A DNA stretch of 7,004 nt from Deltaproteobacteria bacterium (GTDB taxonomy: Bacteria; Desulfobacterota; DSM-4660; Desulfatiglandales; HGW-15), in the NCBI GenBank assembly GCA_021737245.1, contig JAIPEI010000190.1, forward strand, positions 1 to 7,004, read 5' to 3'. Numbering within the stretch: the stretch's first letter is position 1; each line of letters opens with the position of its first letter. Both the position numbers and the translations under genes were made by a program. Positions 5,709 to 7,004 of this stretch are shown here, piece by piece. Under the pieces are notes generated by a model. The model worked only from the letters and a program-made list of their open reading frames with translations, ran no database searches and was not told the DNA's origin.

Positions 5709-6776
5709 ATGACGGTTAGACCTATACGCGTGGGCATCATTGGTGCGGGAGGCTACGGCGGGTGCGGGGCCGTGGAGATCCTGAGCCGTCACCCGGAGGC
5801 CGAGATCGCCGTGCTGATCGACACGCAGGACGTGGGCGCGCGCATCAGCGACCTCTACCCCCATCTGCACGGGTTCTGCGACCGGACCATTCTGGCGCCG
5901 GACGACCCGGACCGGCCCGACGACCTCGACGTGGTCTTCTTCGCCACGCCGGACGGCGTCGGCCAGGGCGAAGCCGGGGCCTGGCTCGAGCGGGGCGTCA
6001 AGGTCGTCGACTACAGCGGCGACTTTCGCTTCGACTCGCCGGCCGTTTACAGCGGGTACGCCTCCCGCATCGGCAGGAAAGGGGAGCACGCCGCCCCCCG
6101 GCTCCTGGAGGAGGCCGTCTACGGCCTGGCCGAGCTTCACCGGGAAGAGATCGCTGCGGCGCGCGTGGTGGGGAATCCCGGGTGCTTTGCGGTGAGCTGC
6201 ATCCTGGGACTGGCTCCGGCCGTCAAGACCGGGCTCGTGGACCCGGGCTCCATCATCTGCGACGCCAAGACCGGCGTCTCAGGCGCGGGCAAGAAGCCCG
6301 CTCCCACGTTCCACTTCCCGGCACGCTACGAAGCCATGAACGCCTACAAGGTGTCCGGCCACCAGCACGTATACGAGATCGAACGGGAGCTGGGGCTTCT
6401 GGCCGGGAAGGAGATCGCCCTGACCTTCACCCCCCACGTCGTTCCCCTCTGCCGGGGGATCCTTTCCACGCTCTACGCGCGGCTCGCACCGGGCAGGGAT
6501 CTCGCCGCCGCCGAGGAAGCCTATCGTGACTTCTACCGGGACGAAACCTTCGTCCGCGTCTTCGGGCCCGGAGCGGCCCTCACCTCCACCCACGTTCGTG
6601 GAAGCAACTTCTGCAACATCTCCGTGAATGCGGACGAGCGCACGGGCCGGCTGATCGTGGTGAGCATGATCGACAACCTGGTCAAGGGCCAGGCCGGAAG
6701 CGCGGTCCAGAACATGAACATCATGTTCGGCCTCGAGGAAACGCTCGGGCTGTCCCAGCCGGGACAGTATCCTTGA
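5709..6776 (+). CDS. argC: N-acetyl-gamma-glutamyl-phosphate reductase
   Basis: A 355-residue cytoplasmic enzyme of arginine biosynthesis. It reduces N-acetyl-gamma-glutamyl phosphate with NADPH to N-acetylglutamate semialdehyde, the third step from glutamate. The NADP-binding turn is GIIGAGGYGG (9-18). FFATPDGVG and VVDYSGDFRF are standard ArgC blocks. The catalytic cysteine is Cys159 in GNPGCFA, and the catalytic histidine is His243 in TPHVVPLCRGIL. The C-terminus carries the conserved NLVKGQAGSAVQNMN segment. Length is normal for the long (type 1) family. The usual GYTG of the nucleotide turn is GYGG here, a variant I believe also occurs in other bacteria. The start is set by AAGGA eight bases upstream. 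The related lysine-pathway enzyme LysY is a less likely reading. No other arg genes are in the window, so regulation cannot be judged. Confidence 0.96.
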   Translation: MTVRPIRVGIIGAGGYGGCGAVEILSRHPEAEIAVLIDTQDVGARISDLYPHLHGFCDRTILAPDDPDRPDDLDVVFFATPDGVGQGEAGAWLERGVKVVDYSGDFRFDSPAVYSGYASRIGRKGEHAAPRLLEEAVYGLAELHREEIAAARVVGNPGCFAVSCILGLAPAVKTGLVDPGSIICDAKTGVSGAGKKPAPTFHFPARYEAMNAYKVSGHQHVYEIERELGLLAGKEIALTFTPHVVPLCRGILSTLYARLAPGRDLAAAEEAYRDFYRDETFVRVFGPGAALTSTHVRGSNFCNISVNADERTGRLIVVSMIDNLVKGQAGSAVQNMNIMFGLEETLGLSQPGQYP

Positions 6777-6810
6777 GCCCCGGCCGTTTCGCCTCGCCCC
6801 CGGTCCCGGA

Positions 6811-6834
6811 GGCCGGTCCCCGCCTTGGCCGGCC
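6811..6834 (+). terminator. GC-rich hairpin after argC, possible terminator
   Basis: GGCCGG (6811-6816) and CCGGCC (6829-6834) pair perfectly around a 12-base loop, about 35 bp after the argC stop. Further G/C-rich pairings are possible nearby. Only a TTT follows (6846-6848), after a purine stretch, so it lacks the classic U-run. It may be a weak or Rho-assisted terminator, or an mRNA-stabilising end. The area 6777-6849 shows no gene. Confidence 0.3.
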
Positions 6835-6849
6835 GCGAGAGGGGGTTTG

Positions 6850-6891
6850 ATGCCCGTCCATTCTTCCAAGATCAAGGAGTCCAAGGGATGA
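6850..6891 (+). CDS. Possible 13-codon leader peptide or 5' part of a small gene
   Basis: ATG 6850 opens a 13-residue frame (MPVHSSKIKESKG) that ends at TGA 6889-6891. That stop overlaps the next ATG as ATGA, the arrangement seen in translational coupling. AGGGGG lies four bases before the ATG. Ten of its 13 codons end in G or C. It could be a leader peptide, or the true beginning of the following small gene if one base was lost or a -1 frameshift occurs. It is very short and could be chance. Confidence 0.15.
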   Translation: MPVHSSKIKESKG

Positions 6892-7001
6892 CGCGGAGGC
6901 GTACGGTGTTGTACGCCGCACAAGGGATCAAGGAGGGGATCAGCGCGGCCGGAAACCCCTACTTGATGCAGACCTTCCGGACCTGCACCAAGTCGGTCTG
7001 A
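6888..7001 (+). CDS. Candidate small protein, 37 residues, unknown function
   Basis: ATG 6888 is preceded by AAGGAG with an eight-base spacer, a good ribosome site. The frame runs 37 codons to TGA 6999-7001, three bases before the window end. Counting by hand, 32 of the 36 codons after the start end in G or C, against 16 of 36 G/C at first and 20 of 36 at second positions; this is the pattern of real genes in this window. The peptide starts MTRRRTVLYAAQGIKEG and has one cysteine near the end; no signal peptide or membrane helix is visible. I do not recognise the family. Two perfect inverted repeats in the same DNA leave a structured RNA as the alternative. It could also be a fragment of a longer gene with a frame error. 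Confidence 0.35.
   Translation: MTRRRTVLYAAQGIKEGISAAGNPYLMQTFRTCTKSV
6898..6917 (+). other. Perfect 7-bp inverted repeat with 6-base loop
   Basis: GGCGTAC (6898-6904), loop GGTGTT, then GTACGCC (6911-6917). It lies just inside the candidate small gene at 6888. A second perfect inverted repeat, CCGGAA (6949-6954) with TTCCGG (6975-6980), follows. These may be an RNA element, a regulator site or coincidence; there is no U-run for termination. Confidence 0.35.
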
Positions 7002-7004
7002 CCC

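Noticed and set aside
5093..6140. Minus-strand open frames opposite the end of the YchF-like gene and the start of argC
   Set aside because: They are antisense to strongly supported genes, with no motif or ribosome site.
6889..6891. TGA at the end of the 13-codon frame as a selenocysteine codon
   Set aside because: The downstream in-frame sequence ends after 24 codons and the context does not resemble a redox motif; no convincing insertion hairpin was identified. The ATGA overlap is a simpler explanation.
6279..6923. Minus-strand open frame of 214 codons across the end of argC and the downstream gap
   Set aside because: Most of it is antisense to conserved argC sequence, and the composition is shadow-like; there is no recognisable domain.
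1..7004. tRNA, rRNA, CRISPR, insertion sequence or prophage features
   Set aside because: No cloverleaf, regularly spaced repeat array, transposase motif or terminal inverted repeats were seen. The only sizeable repeat is the in-frame one inside the fusion-protein gene.

Overview
The window looks like a high-G+C bacterial chromosome (well above 60% by eye, not computed), with tightly packed genes and G/C-rich third codon positions. No gene looks recently acquired, and I see no mobile element, CRISPR array, tRNA or rRNA. The Gram-negative-type efflux operon with a membrane fusion protein implies an outer membrane. The YchF-like protein beside argC and the overall style suggest a proteobacterium or Desulfobacterota-like organism. 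That placement is an inference, not a demonstrated assignment.

Left half, minus strand (4322 down to 1): a five-gene ABC-2 export operon in the same order as E. coli ybhG-ybhF-ybhS-ybhR. It encodes a HlyD-type membrane fusion protein (3156-4322), ATPase A (2368-3117), ATPase B (1604-2371), a full permease (471-1607) and the start of a second permease (1-469) that runs off the left edge. A convincing sigma70-like promoter and a strong ribosome binding site fix a TTG start for the first gene. The last four genes are joined by 4-bp overlaps or a 1-bp gap, which suggests translational coupling and a 1:1 complex. The two ATPases correspond to the two halves of the fused YbhF protein. Their motif defects are complementary, which predicts one active and one degenerate ATP site. 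The pump probably exports a hydrophobic or drug-like compound across the envelope; the substrate cannot be read from sequence.

Middle (4323-4540): a divergent control region. The minus-strand promoter serves the pump, and a second candidate promoter with a perfect TTGACA -35 box points toward the plus-strand genes.

Right half, plus strand: a YchF/Obg-like P-loop NTPase (4562-5605) that keeps its P-loop and C-terminal TGS domain but lacks the DxxG (G3) motif. After a 103-bp gap with a 35-nt uninterrupted purine run comes argC (5709-6776), the arginine-biosynthesis N-acetyl-gamma-glutamyl-phosphate reductase. The last 228 bp hold a GC-rich hairpin and then one or two very short candidate genes. 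The better one (6888-7001, 37 aa) has a good ribosome binding site and strongly coding-like third-position G+C. An alternative is a structured RNA, because two perfect inverted repeats lie in the same stretch.

Most of the window is recognisable biology. The parts worth a second look are the paired degenerate ABC ATPases, the matched lengthening of the fusion protein's coiled-coil hairpin by an internal duplication, the G3-less YchF relative, and the small open frame at the right edge. I do not see convincing evidence of a wholly new system.
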